From the NCBI GenBank assembly GCA_046757925.1, contig JBHHZE010000003.1:50559-114558 (forward strand): a stretch of DNA of 64,000 bases, read 5' to 3'. This DNA comes from JAZDCZ01 sp046757925. GTDB lineage: Bacteria > Gemmatimonadota > Gemmatimonadetes > Gemmatimonadales > GWC2-71-9. A program made the position numbers and the translations under genes. The notes below the pieces were generated by a model that had not been told where the DNA came from, searched no databases, and worked only from the letters and a program-made list of their open reading frames with translations. Below, piece by piece: positions 1 through 8,399 of the stretch. The first letter of the stretch is position 1; every line of letters starts with the position of its first letter.

Positions 1-304
1 ATACCAGTGCCGCTTGGGGGTTCTCGGCCAGCTCCACCGCCTTGCGGCTTGCGTAGTTGGTGTAGAACGTGAAGCCACGCTGGTCTACGTTCTTCAGCAG
101 CATCATTCTGACGGACGGTGAGCCGTCCTTGGTGCTGGTGGCAACAGCCATGGCTTCGGGAAGCAGGATACCGGAGCGCTTGGCAGTTCTGAACCAGTCG
201 GAAAAGAGCGCGATCGGGTCGTTACCCACATTGGCTTCCGAAAGGCCGCCCAACGTCCCGCGACCGAGGTTCAATAATCCACGAAGACTGGAAAAGAAAG
301 ACAT
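1..304 (-). CDS. pdxH: Pyridoxamine 5'-phosphate oxidase, N-terminal part (cut by window edge)
   Basis: The first ~100 residues of a PdxH-type flavoenzyme, which oxidises pyridoxine/pyridoxamine 5'-phosphate to pyridoxal 5'-phosphate using FMN. The ATG is at 304-302 on the minus strand and the frame stays open to base 1, so the C-terminal half lies outside the window. Diagnostic stretches are DPIALFSDWF, LPEAMAVATST, then SVRMMLLKNVD and GFTFYTNYASRK, which match the FMN-phosphate-binding R-x-(V/M)-L-L-K and Y-T-N-x-x-S-R-K signatures of the family. It is the first gene of its own unit or the last of the minus-strand group, 17 nt downstream of the TauE stop. Family assignment is firm; completeness cannot be judged. 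Confidence 0.9.
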   Translation of the reverse strand, partial: MSFFSSLRGLLNLGRGTLGGLSEANVGNDPIALFSDWFRTAKRSGILLPEAMAVATSTKDGSPSVRMMLLKNVDQRGFTFYTNYASRKAVELAENPQAALV

Positions 305-321
305 GTCTAAGCGTCGCAAGG

Positions 322-1143
322 TTAGATCAAAAACTCCAGTGCCAACACCAAGGCGCCAACCGCTCCGAACACCACCCCCAACGCCTTCTCCATGGTCTTG
401 GCGGGCATGTATTTCCCGATTCGACTCCCCAGGCCGCTGCCGAGCAGGACACCGGGAATGCTCCAGCCAACCACCTGCCACACGGGCTTGGCGGCCAGGG
501 CGTGTATTCCGGCGCCTGCGGCGGCCACGATGGCCAAAGTGAAAACGCTCGTGGCAACGGCCACCCTGGGCGGAACCCGACAGCGCACAACGAGTTGCGT
601 CGTCGAGATCTCCGGCAGGCCGGCACTTATCATTCCGGTCAAGAGTCCACCTGCGGCCGCCATGAGTACGCCGGGCGGCCTCCAGCACGTTCGGTACTCA
701 TACACAGAGCCGTCTGCCCCGCGCACCACCGTGGTTCCCTTGTCCTGCGACTTCCGATCTATGAAGGCCAACGGCTTCTCGCCAGGCTCACATTCCTCGG
801 GTGTGCGTACAAAGACCAGGAACCCGGAGAGTGCCAGGAGTCCCAAGCCGAAGATGGCCTTGAGAATTCGATCTGAGATGAGGTCTGCTGCAATGGCTCC
901 AATGACCACGGTGGGCACCGCGCCGAGCAACAGCCATTTTGCAGTTGCGTAGTCGACCAGCTTGGCCTTCACGTAGGAACGCAGGCCGTTGCCCATGCCG
1001 AAGACTTCGGTGAGGAGTCCGGCACCGACCGCCTGAGCGGGAGAAAGGCCGACGACCAGCATGAAAAATGGGCTGAAAAAGAGCGCGCCAGACACACCCG
1101 AACCAATGGCAATGGTGGAAAACAGTACCGAAGCGGGAAACAC
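322..1143 (-). CDS. TauE/SafE-family membrane permease (probable sulfite/organosulfur anion exporter)
   Basis: An integral membrane protein of about 270 residues with roughly eight hydrophobic segments. It carries the TauE/SafE hallmarks IAIGSGVSGALFFSPFF near the N terminus and a second-half repeat around GLLTGMISAGLPE. Members export sulfite, sulfoacetate or related anions. The start is uncertain. GTG at 1143-1141 is the only standard start codon near the N terminus, but family members usually have ~10 more residues. A CTG at 1173-1171, overlapping the stop of the upstream TPP enzyme, would supply them. Either way the gene is coupled or nearly coupled to the upstream FeS/TPP fusion, so the two are probably co-expressed. 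The true substrate is not shown by the sequence. Confidence 0.85.
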   Translation of the reverse strand: MFPASVLFSTIAIGSGVSGALFFSPFFMLVVGLSPAQAVGAGLLTEVFGMGNGLRSYVKAKLVDYATAKWLLLGAVPTVVIGAIAADLISDRILKAIFGLGLLALSGFLVFVRTPEECEPGEKPLAFIDRKSQDKGTTVVRGADGSVYEYRTCWRPPGVLMAAAGGLLTGMISAGLPEISTTQLVVRCRVPPRVAVATSVFTLAIVAAAGAGIHALAAKPVWQVVGWSIPGVLLGSGLGSRIGKYMPAKTMEKALGVVFGAVGALVLALEFLI

Positions 1144-1169
1144 CCACCATAGCTCGAGGTACGTCTGTG

Positions 1170-3782
1170 TCAGATCAACTCCACGTCTGCCATGATTTCG
1201 ACCAGGGCGGGGACCTCGTGTCGTATCGCACCGGCAATTGCCTGGTCCAGGTCGCTCGTCTCTGTAACCCGCACGCCGTGGCCGCCGCACAGCTTGGCGT
1301 ACTCGGAGAAATCGGGATTGTGCAGCGATGTCTGCCACACTTCCCACTCCGCCGCACGCTGCTCCTTGGAGATCTTGCCCAGCTCGCAGTTGTTGAGCAA
1401 AACGAGCGTGATGTTCATTCCGTATTTGACGGCCGTTGTGAACTCGGCCATGTATTGGCCGAATCCGCCGTCTCCGCTGACGCAGAGGACCTTTCTCTCG
1501 GGTTGAGCGGCCCATGCGCCCATCGCGGCGGGGAAACCGAACCCGATCGAGCCCAGGTATCCCGACATCAGCACGCTTTGGCGCTTGCACTCGAAGTAGC
1601 GGCCGAACGAGTAGGTATTGTTGCCGACGTCCACGGCAATGACCGCATCCTCGGGGGTCTGCCGAGTGAGTGCCGCGAAGATCGCGGCAGAATTGATTCC
1701 CTTGCCGCGGTCCTCTTTGGCTCGCCTTTCCTTCTCTGCGCGCCACAGCGCCCAGCGCTCGGCCACATCCGCCCGGCTGTCGACGAGGTCCAGTTCCGCG
1801 GGCAAGCAATCCATGAGGTCCGAGACCGTGACACCGATCTCACCCCACACCGGGAGCGTTACCGGGTGGAACTTGCCCAGGGCCATACGGTCGAAATCGA
1901 CCTGCACGATCTGTTTGGACTTGTCAATGCCAGTGTGATCGGAGAACGACGCACCGAACACCAGCAGCAGATCCGCCTCGTTCATGAACCAACTGGCGAT
2001 GGGAGTTCCACTGCGGCCAAGCACCCCGGCCGCGAGCGGGTGTTGGTCCGGTATCTGTCCCTTGGCTTTGAACGTGGTGAGCACCGGCGCGCCCAATCTT
2101 TCGGCGAGCGCGATTATTCTGTCCATCGCTGTGCGTGCCCCGAATCCTACGATAATGGCAGGCCGGTTGGCGCCAGCGATCAGGTCGCAGGCTCGGGCGA
2201 TGGCTTGGACTGGGGGTGTGATCGTCGTTTCGGCGAGCCGCCCGTCTGGGCCGGATGCTGTGGCTCCTTGTGGTGCGGGTAGGGTCTGCACCTCATCGGG
2301 GAATATCAAATGTGCCACGCCGCGCTCGATGATCGCGTGCTTCAACGCCAGGCTCATCAGCTCTGCGTGATTGCTCGTTTGCAATACCGTCTGACTCCAC
2401 GCGGCAACCGCTTCGAATGCAGAGGACTGATCGATCTCCTGAAAGGCTCCCGGTCCCAATACCTGCGTGTTCACCTGGCCGGTCAGTGCCAACACGGGCG
2501 CCCGATCCACATGCGCGTCCCACAGCCCGGTCAACAGATTTGTGGCGCCGGGCCCGGCAATCGTCAGGCAGGCCGCAGGCTTGCCACTCAGCTTTGCAAA
2601 CGCCGAACAAGCAAACGCCGCGGCACCCTCATGCCGAATCCCGATGTACTTGAGTTTCCCTTTGGTTTCTTGTGACCTGATGGCGTCGGCCAGTCCCAAG
2701 TTGGAATGACCCACCATGCCGAACACATGTGTGACGCCCCAGTTCACCATCGTTTCGACCATGAGATCGCTCACGGTCTGGGCGTGCGCGACAGGTTCAG
2801 CAACTGCCACGTATATGCCGTCTTCCCGCACTTCGACCGCATACGTGATGGCGGGATCGTGACTGTCGTCGGGGGCGGCACCGGTGATAGGATCGAAGTC
2901 CCAACCGTGCCACGGGCAGCGTAGTGCACCGTCTTCGATCGAACCCTCGCCCAGTGGTCCGCCCTGATGGGGGCACTTACCATCCAGCGCTCCGTATTGG
3001 CCGTTGAACCTAGTCAGCGCCACCGTCTTGGTCCCGGCGGCAACCGTTTTGACGCCGCCGTCTGGGAATACATCCAGATCGGCGACTCGGTGCCACTTGG
3101 TGACGGTCTCTTCGAGTCCCGCATCCCGCGTTGTGTGGCGCTCGTCGTCTCGAAACTCTATGTACCAGTGGGTTCCGTCGCAGAACGGTTTGTTCTTGGA
3201 GCCGCCGCAGCGACACAGAGCGTAGTGCTCTTCGGAAACCCCATCGCAGCGGGGAACGTCACGGAGTTCCACGCCGCCGGTCACACGATAGGGTCCGTCT
3301 TTCGATATCTGGATAGCAGGTCCCCGGCCAACGTCCCTGTGCTCCACGCCGTCGAGTGTGTAGCTCAAGGCGCCCGACGGACATTTCTCGATTGTCTCGA
3401 CAATCTCTTTGACCGACGCCGCGTCGGGATCGATCCAGGGTTCCGTTTTCATGCGCCACACCGACGGCAGGCCGTCGGTGCAGAATCCTGCGTGAGAGCA
3501 GATTCCTCGATTGTCGTGAATGGTGATCTGTTTGCCTACGTAGGTATCCCGCTTATCGGGAATCCGGCCTTCGAGTTTCTTGTCCTCGAATCCAACTTTG
3601 GCATGGGTTCCATCACAAAACGGCTTGTTCTCGGATTCTCCGCAGCGGCAGAGTGCCATCGTTCGCTTGGTCGGGATCGGATCGCCGCTGGAATTCAGAA
3701 GGGTGGCAAGTCCCTTGACCATGAGTGGGCCATTTTCCGCCAGTGCTATTGTGGGCTTGATATCCGTCTTCTTGGTCGCCAT
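1170..3782 (-). CDS. CDGSH / 4Fe-4S / CDGSH / Rieske / TPP-dependent enzyme fusion
   Basis: An 870-residue multidomain protein. Order from the N terminus: a CDGSH site (LCRCGESENKPFCDGTH, ~residues 44-60); a divergent mono-cluster ferredoxin-like region (ICSHAGFC...EKCPSGAL, ~80-140); a second CDGSH site (LCRCGGSKNKPFCDGTH, ~175-192); a Rieske 2Fe-2S domain (CPHQGG and CPWHGWDFD, ~220-310); then a complete TPP enzyme from ~330 with the catalytic-Glu region (IRHEGAAAFAC), the central domain and the TPP/Mg site (GDGGFGQYMAEF ... NNCELG). The TPP part most resembles pyruvate oxidase and related acetolactate-synthase-fold enzymes. The substrate is not determined. ATG 3782 was chosen over a longer frame to 3914 because the upstream extension is Arg-rich and non-conserved in appearance. 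Inference: the FeS domains pass electrons from the TPP-bound intermediate. Confidence 0.88.
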   Translation of the reverse strand: MATKKTDIKPTIALAENGPLMVKGLATLLNSSGDPIPTKRTMALCRCGESENKPFCDGTHAKVGFEDKKLEGRIPDKRDTYVGKQITIHDNRGICSHAGFCTDGLPSVWRMKTEPWIDPDAASVKEIVETIEKCPSGALSYTLDGVEHRDVGRGPAIQISKDGPYRVTGGVELRDVPRCDGVSEEHYALCRCGGSKNKPFCDGTHWYIEFRDDERHTTRDAGLEETVTKWHRVADLDVFPDGGVKTVAAGTKTVALTRFNGQYGALDGKCPHQGGPLGEGSIEDGALRCPWHGWDFDPITGAAPDDSHDPAITYAVEVREDGIYVAVAEPVAHAQTVSDLMVETMVNWGVTHVFGMVGHSNLGLADAIRSQETKGKLKYIGIRHEGAAAFACSAFAKLSGKPAACLTIAGPGATNLLTGLWDAHVDRAPVLALTGQVNTQVLGPGAFQEIDQSSAFEAVAAWSQTVLQTSNHAELMSLALKHAIIERGVAHLIFPDEVQTLPAPQGATASGPDGRLAETTITPPVQAIARACDLIAGANRPAIIVGFGARTAMDRIIALAERLGAPVLTTFKAKGQIPDQHPLAAGVLGRSGTPIASWFMNEADLLLVFGASFSDHTGIDKSKQIVQVDFDRMALGKFHPVTLPVWGEIGVTVSDLMDCLPAELDLVDSRADVAERWALWRAEKERRAKEDRGKGINSAAIFAALTRQTPEDAVIAVDVGNNTYSFGRYFECKRQSVLMSGYLGSIGFGFPAAMGAWAAQPERKVLCVSGDGGFGQYMAEFTTAVKYGMNITLVLLNNCELGKISKEQRAAEWEVWQTSLHNPDFSEYAKLCGGHGVRVTETSDLDQAIAGAIRHEVPALVEIMADVELI

Positions 3783-3906
3783 ATCCAGCTCTTTCGGTAG
3801 ACATGGATCTGCCTGCCGCTTGCGGTGCAATCGATACTCGGTCGCTCTGGTACGATGCGCAGGTAGTGAGTTTACACTGGTAGGCTCGATAGGGAAGGGC
3901 TTGGCG

Positions 3907-4377
3907 CTAGCCACCGGCCGCCGTGCGGGCCAGGGTCTCGAGCGGTTCCTTCAGCTGATTCACAATGAGGTCGCAGCCCCTCACATCATGCCGCTTGGAC
4001 AAGTATGTGACCTCGTTATACCCGATCCACACCTTGCCCACGCGGTCTTCCCACACGAGCAACTTCATGGGGAGATCTATCGCGATAGTTTGGCTGCACT
4101 GGATCAGCTGAGTTCCCAACCGGGGATTTCCGAAGATTATCAGCTGCGTGGGACGCAGCTGTTCCCCCACAGAACGGGCGTTCGCCGCATGATCGATTCG
4201 CGCCAACACGCGGAGTCCGCGGTGTTCGATAGCGTTTACCGCACGGTCGGCGGTCTCGCCCACCGTGTGTGTACTCGGGAAGCTCTTGAGCCCCTTGGGC
4301 TTGGTCGTATGGGTTCCGGGTGTCGCTGGGGACAGAAACAGTGATGACAGTACGACCAACTGAAAGGTTCGGATCAT
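3907..4377 (-). CDS. Secreted DUF302 protein
   Basis: A 156-residue protein with an N-terminal signal-like segment (VVLSSLFLSPATPG) followed by one DUF302 domain. The domain is recognised from VLARIDHAANA, RPTQLIIFGNPRLGT, IDLPMKLLVWED and VWIGYNEVTYL. DUF302 folds are small alpha/beta domains of unknown biochemical role, often periplasmic and often found near redox or sulfur genes. It sits 124 nt upstream of the FeS/TPP fusion on the same strand and could be transcribed with it. No enzymatic activity can be assigned from sequence. Confidence 0.85.
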   Translation of the reverse strand: MIRTFQLVVLSSLFLSPATPGTHTTKPKGLKSFPSTHTVGETADRAVNAIEHRGLRVLARIDHAANARSVGEQLRPTQLIIFGNPRLGTQLIQCSQTIAIDLPMKLLVWEDRVGKVWIGYNEVTYLSKRHDVRGCDLIVNQLKEPLETLARTAAGG

Positions 4378-4506
4378 GCGCTCTCCGGGGCTCTGGAGTT
4401 CAACCTGCCAGCGACGGCCGAGTATCGATGCTGGTGCGGTGCCTATGGCGTGACTCTTCGAGTCTACATGGGGACACTCGATAGGGCTTCTATCTCTAGC
4501 GCTGTC

Positions 4507-5307
4507 TCACCGGCGTTTATTCGGTGAGAGTGGCTTCGATTTCCAAAGTACTAATAGCCAGCTAGCGCTGTCCAAACACTGGTATCGGTGAAGTTCGTGA
4601 CGTGGCTGTGCCATACCGCTGACGGGGGTGACGCCATCGCCAAGCACTCCCTCCAAGCCCCAGCAGTACATTCCGCCTGCTACAGTTAGACCGCAGCTGT
4701 GTAACACACCGACCTCCAGCGACGAGAACGAGAAACCAACCGCCGCCGGCGTTGGTGTGAAACTCACGTCCTCGGTCCCGGTCCCCAGTTTACCTCGCAA
4801 GCCAAGGCCCCAACAGAATGCTGAGTTCGTCGCGTTTAGAGCGCAGACGTGTTCATAGCCTGTTGAGATGGAGACAAACTTCTCGTTCGAATTGACTGCA
4901 ACCGGTGCAAAGCTGACGTTCAAAGTATCGTTACCGAGCCATCCGCCACCCCAGCAGTAGGCCGTGCTGTCTGTGCCGATACCGCACGTCTGATGTTGGC
5001 CTGCGCTGATGTCCAGAAATGGCATCCCCATCGCAGCCAGTACGGGTGTCAAAGAGGGATCCAGGGAGTGATCTCCAAGCCTCCCAAAATTATTACCTCC
5101 CCAACAATACGCGGTGCTGTCGGTGCTGTCGGTGCTGTCGGGACTGACCGATACCGATGCGACGATCTGGACCGGCGGTTGTGTCGGGGCCGCCTCACCT
5201 CCTCCTCCGAAACCCGACATTGCTAAGATGCTGGCAGCTACGGACCAAGTGCGGAGCCATTCCCGAATACCTCTTTGTGATGCAGCACTCTCCGGGGCGG
5301 CGATCAA
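4507..5307 (-). pseudogene. Decayed RCC1-repeat surface protein gene
   Basis: The open frame encodes four or five RCC1-type repeats, each ending in a (A/M)(Y/F)CWG motif (TAYCWGGN, TAYCWGGG, SAFCWGLG, GMYCWGLE), a family common as surface lipoproteins. Signs of decay: the apparent lipobox region reads LAMSGFGGGG, so the expected lipid-modified Cys is Phe. The usual Ig-like linker is missing and replaced by a DST-DST-DST microsatellite (5113-5139). Near 4615 the frame is shifted: another frame continues with a plausible RCC1 continuation (HVTNFTDTSVWTALAGY) that stops at 4551-4553. Intact relatives would be longer. It may still produce a short protein, but a pseudogene is the better description. 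Confidence 0.6.
5113..5139. repeat. 9-bp tandem repeat, three perfect copies
   Basis: GGTGCTGTC repeated three times without mismatch. On the minus strand it encodes repeated Asp-Ser-Thr just upstream of the first RCC1 repeat. Length is a multiple of three, so copy-number change would not shift the frame. Slipped-strand expansion is the likely origin. Confidence 0.85.
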
Positions 5308-5432
5308 CGGCGAGACGACACATGTTACGGCGTCACTAAGAAAAAATCAATCACATGGGGATGCCCGCCGAGGAAATACTGGATGGCATTGGTTCCGTCA
5401 AGAAAAGGGGTTGGTTATCGGCTTCTCAGCCC

Positions 5433-6512
5433 TCAAAAGTGCAAGTAAGACTGGACTTTCACTGACAATTCCGTGGAACCGGCGGACGGCGACCAGATGT
5501 CGATGTTGGCAGCGATCTTGTTCCTGCCGGTGAAGTGCAGCACGAACCCCGGCGTGAAGAGCCAGCCGTCGTCGTCAGGTGCGTCGGTGTCGGGATCACC
5601 GTAGCTGAACCGCGCAACCGGCTCTACCGCTGTCACGTAGGGGCTGCCCGTTATTCCGGCCTTGTAGCTTACGATGCCTTGAGTCGAGACGAAGGTACTG
5701 GGGTCGGTGCCTATCAGCTTCTTCCAGTTGTCGCCGCCCACAACGCCACCTCTGATGTGCAGACCGCTGTCGAAACTCCCAATCTCGATATCCCCACCGA
5801 CGGCGGTTCCATAATCGTTGTCGGTGGTGCCAGGCCTCACGTAGTCGTGAACACCGACGTTGGCGCCAAAGGAAACGCCCTTCTTGGGGGAGAATCCCAC
5901 TCGACCGGTGTATGATTTCGTTCCATTGGTGTCGGCTGCATTGGCTCCGGTGCCATTCGTAATGGAGGCCGCATAGGAGAATTTGCCACTGGATGTCTTG
6001 CCATCTACTTTCACGCCGATGTCACGGTCGGAGTACTGAAGTTTTTCAGTAAAGCGCGATAGAGAACAGAGCCCGCCGGGCCCCGAACAGCTATTTAGCC
6101 CGTCTATTCCACCGGCCCTCTCGATAACCAGGATCTGCGTCGAACTGGTGAGTTCGAACAGATCGAAGGGACGTTTGAATTGCCCGGCCGTAACGCGAAA
6201 CGTGGGGCTGAATTCCAATCGCACGTACGCGTCTTTGAGATTGACCTCACCCTCGCCATAGTCCGGCTGGATCTTGCCGCTTATGAATTCGTTGACCTCG
6301 ACCTCGGCGGTCAGTCGTGCACGCCGGATCAAGAATTGGGAAGACCGCTCGCCGTCCACAGAGGTCGTAGCGAACTGGGAGTGAACCCGTCCCGTGACCG
6401 TGATAGCCAGGGCCTTCGAATGAAACTCTACTTGTGCGTGAAGCGCTTGGGCAGCGGTCGCGAGGAGTATCGAGCCAAGCGCGGCGGCAATAGTATGTGA
6501 CTGTGTTTGCAT
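5433..6512 (-). CDS. Phosphate-selective porin O/P-type outer-membrane protein
   Basis: A secreted beta-barrel of about 359 residues. The signal peptide is AAALGSILLATAAQALHAQ. The mature part alternates amphipathic strands rich in Tyr/Phe/Gly, with FLIRRARL, YGEGEVNLKDAYVRLEF and GQFKRPFDLFEL as in OprO/OprP-family porins, and ends in a terminal Phe (SYLHF) as expected for BAM recognition. ATG 6512 is preferred since it directly precedes the signal peptide and has GAGGG upstream, although an in-frame ATG at 6557 exists. It is the next gene after phoB-phoR on the same strand and is preceded by a tandem 11-bp array interpreted as a PhoB box, so phosphate-starvation induction is likely. Confidence 0.85.
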   Translation of the reverse strand: MQTQSHTIAAALGSILLATAAQALHAQVEFHSKALAITVTGRVHSQFATTSVDGERSSQFLIRRARLTAEVEVNEFISGKIQPDYGEGEVNLKDAYVRLEFSPTFRVTAGQFKRPFDLFELTSSTQILVIERAGGIDGLNSCSGPGGLCSLSRFTEKLQYSDRDIGVKVDGKTSSGKFSYAASITNGTGANAADTNGTKSYTGRVGFSPKKGVSFGANVGVHDYVRPGTTDNDYGTAVGGDIEIGSFDSGLHIRGGVVGGDNWKKLIGTDPSTFVSTQGIVSYKAGITGSPYVTAVEPVARFSYGDPDTDAPDDDGWLFTPGFVLHFTGRNKIAANIDIWSPSAGSTELSVKVQSYLHF

Positions 6513-6566
6513 CGTCCCTCGTGGTTCGGGCATAGCCATGTTGAATTGCGGCGGCAAGATAGAAAC

Positions 6567-6610
6567 TGTTTGTGAAGTCTTTATAACGCTTCTGTAAAGC
6601 CTTTATAAAG
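6567..6610 (-). promoter_or_regulatory. Putative PhoB box: four tandem 11-bp units
   Basis: Read on the minus strand, four consecutive 11-mers occur with no gap: CTTTATAAAGG, CTTTACAGAAG, CGTTATAAAGA, CTTCACAAACA. Each has a CTTTACA-like heptamer followed by a 4-nt purine/A-rich spacer, the same geometry as the known Pho box (CTGTCAT heptamers repeated every 11 bp). The array begins inside the last codons of phoR and ends ~55 nt upstream of the porin start. The heptamers differ from the E. coli consensus, so this is a strong structural but not proven match. Confidence 0.7.
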
Positions 6611-8399
6611 TTTGGGCCGGGATCGGCATGGTGGGTAGGCGTACGTAGAAGGTAGTTCCGGTGCCGGGTGCGCTCTCTACGCATGCTGTGCCACCGTGTG
6701 TGAAACAGACGTGCTTTACAATCGAAAGCCCCAGTCCGGTCCCTCCCAGTTCTCGAGATCGCGCATCGTCTACCCGGTAGAACCGCTCGAATATTCGCTC
6801 GTGGTGCTCGGGCGCTATCCCGATGCCGTCATCTTCGACTTCCAGTAAAGCGCCCTCTCGATCGGCGCTGAGGCTGATCCTCACGGTGCCCTCGGGAGAC
6901 GAGTATTTGAGAGCGTTATCCACGAGATTGTTGACGGCCAGCTCCAGCAGTTCTGCATCGCCATGCACTCGTACGGGGACCTTGGGAATCTCGCTTTCGA
7001 GGTAGACGGAGCGCGACTCTGCCGCATTCTGAAAGCTGGTCAACGCTGTGCGCACGACATCACGGAGATCCAGTTCCCGGGCTTGGGGCGAGAACCCGGA
7101 TGACTCTATTCGCGCCAGCGTAAGCAGATCCGACACCAGGAGCGAGAGCCGCCGAGTCTGGTCTTGGATTTTCTGGAGGAATTGCTGGCGGGTTTCCTCC
7201 GTCATGTCCTGGTGCTCGATAACGGTGTCGACCATTCCTTTGATGGCTGTGATAGGAGTCTTCAGTTCGTGAGAGACGTTTGCCACGAAGTCGCTGCGAA
7301 TCGTTTCCAGCCTTCTGAGTTCGGTAACGTCATTGAGTACGAGTATCGCTCCCTCTATGGCTCCGTCGTCACCCTGAAGTGGCGAGCCATGAATCTCGAA
7401 TATGCGTTCGAGCGTACCATCCACGATTCTAAGTTCACTGCGCACCTCATCCTTGCCGGCCAAAACGCTCTTGATCGTGTCGGATAGTTTTGGAAGGCGC
7501 GAGATGTCGTCTATAGATCTTCCGATGCTCGCATCCGGCGCTACCTCCATGAGTTTGGCCGCTGCCGCGTTCGCATGGAGTACTCTGTGTTCGGTGTCCA
7601 CCGCAACTACGCCCTCCAACATTCCACCCAGGATCGTGAGCACCTTGGTGCGATCTTCGGATATCGCCGCCACCCGAGCCTCTAGCTCATGCGCCATCCG
7701 GTTGAATGCGTGGGATAGGGCTGCGATCTCGTCGCCGCCTCGGGCGTCCACTCGCTGGTGATATTTTCCGTTCGCGATCGACTTGGCTGCCACGGTCATG
7801 GAGGCCAGCGGCTCCGTCACTCCATGCCCAATCACCAAGCCCACGGCCAGGGCCACTATGGCGGCAACCACGGCGCCGGTGGTTACCCTGCTCCTGATGT
7901 GCGCCACACGATTACTCACGTGACTGAGAGGTAGGGCAGTGCGAACGAACCCCACCGTGGCGGAATCGTTCCGTACCTCCACCGCATGGTACATCGTCTC
8001 TCTGCCAACCGTGGTGCTGAAGCGAACGGCTGTTCCGCTTCCGCTGTCTGCGGCGGCGAGTATCTCAGGGCGGTTCAGGTGGTTGTCCATGCCCGCCGGC
8101 TCGCGCTCGGAATCTGCCAGCACCGTTCCGTCGCTGGCGACTATTGTGAGCCTGGTACCAAGGCCTCGAGAGAGCTCGCGGACGCGTTGTTGCGCCGAAG
8201 CGCTAGGATGCTCGAGACTCGGCACCGCCAACGCTCGCAGCAGGAGCGCCTGTTCACGTAGGAAACGCTGTGTCTCGTCGATCGTCTCTCTCTCTATGTG
8301 GCGAGATATCGGGATTCCGGCGGTCACAACGGCTATCAGGATCAAGGCGGCGTAGCTGGCGTAAAGTTTCCAGAAGAAGCGCGATCGCAACACGGTCAT
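6603..8399 (-). CDS. phoR: Phosphate-regulon sensor histidine kinase PhoR
   Basis: A 598-residue membrane kinase. TM1 (~10-29) and TM2 (~173-196) flank a ~145-residue extracytoplasmic sensor. HAMP (~195-246), PAS (~250-360), HisKA with phospho-acceptor His377 in FVANVSHELKTPI, and HATPase with NLVDNALKY (N box), DDGIGIAPE (G1) and GGTGLGLSI (G2) follow. The long periplasmic domain is larger than in E. coli PhoR but typical of PhoR/ResE-type kinases elsewhere. The ATG overlaps the phoB stop by 4 nt, giving translational coupling. Its role in phosphate sensing is inferred from the PhoB partner and the adjacent phosphate-type porin. Confidence 0.92.
   Translation of the reverse strand: MTVLRSRFFWKLYASYAALILIAVVTAGIPISRHIERETIDETQRFLREQALLLRALAVPSLEHPSASAQQRVRELSRGLGTRLTIVASDGTVLADSEREPAGMDNHLNRPEILAAADSGSGTAVRFSTTVGRETMYHAVEVRNDSATVGFVRTALPLSHVSNRVAHIRSRVTTGAVVAAIVALAVGLVIGHGVTEPLASMTVAAKSIANGKYHQRVDARGGDEIAALSHAFNRMAHELEARVAAISEDRTKVLTILGGMLEGVVAVDTEHRVLHANAAAAKLMEVAPDASIGRSIDDISRLPKLSDTIKSVLAGKDEVRSELRIVDGTLERIFEIHGSPLQGDDGAIEGAILVLNDVTELRRLETIRSDFVANVSHELKTPITAIKGMVDTVIEHQDMTEETRQQFLQKIQDQTRRLSLLVSDLLTLARIESSGFSPQARELDLRDVVRTALTSFQNAAESRSVYLESEIPKVPVRVHGDAELLELAVNNLVDNALKYSSPEGTVRISLSADREGALLEVEDDGIGIAPEHHERIFERFYRVDDARSRELGGTGLGLSIVKHVCFTHGGTACVESAPGTGTTFYVRLPTMPIPAQTL

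Noticed and set aside
1144..1809. A long minus-strand frame (to 1809) extending the TauE-like gene upstream
   Set aside because: The extension lies in another frame of the TPP enzyme gene and is Arg/Gly-rich; it is a by-product of high G+C.
1167..2282. A 371-residue plus-strand frame
   Set aside because: It is antisense to the TPP enzyme, whose conserved motifs fix the coding strand.
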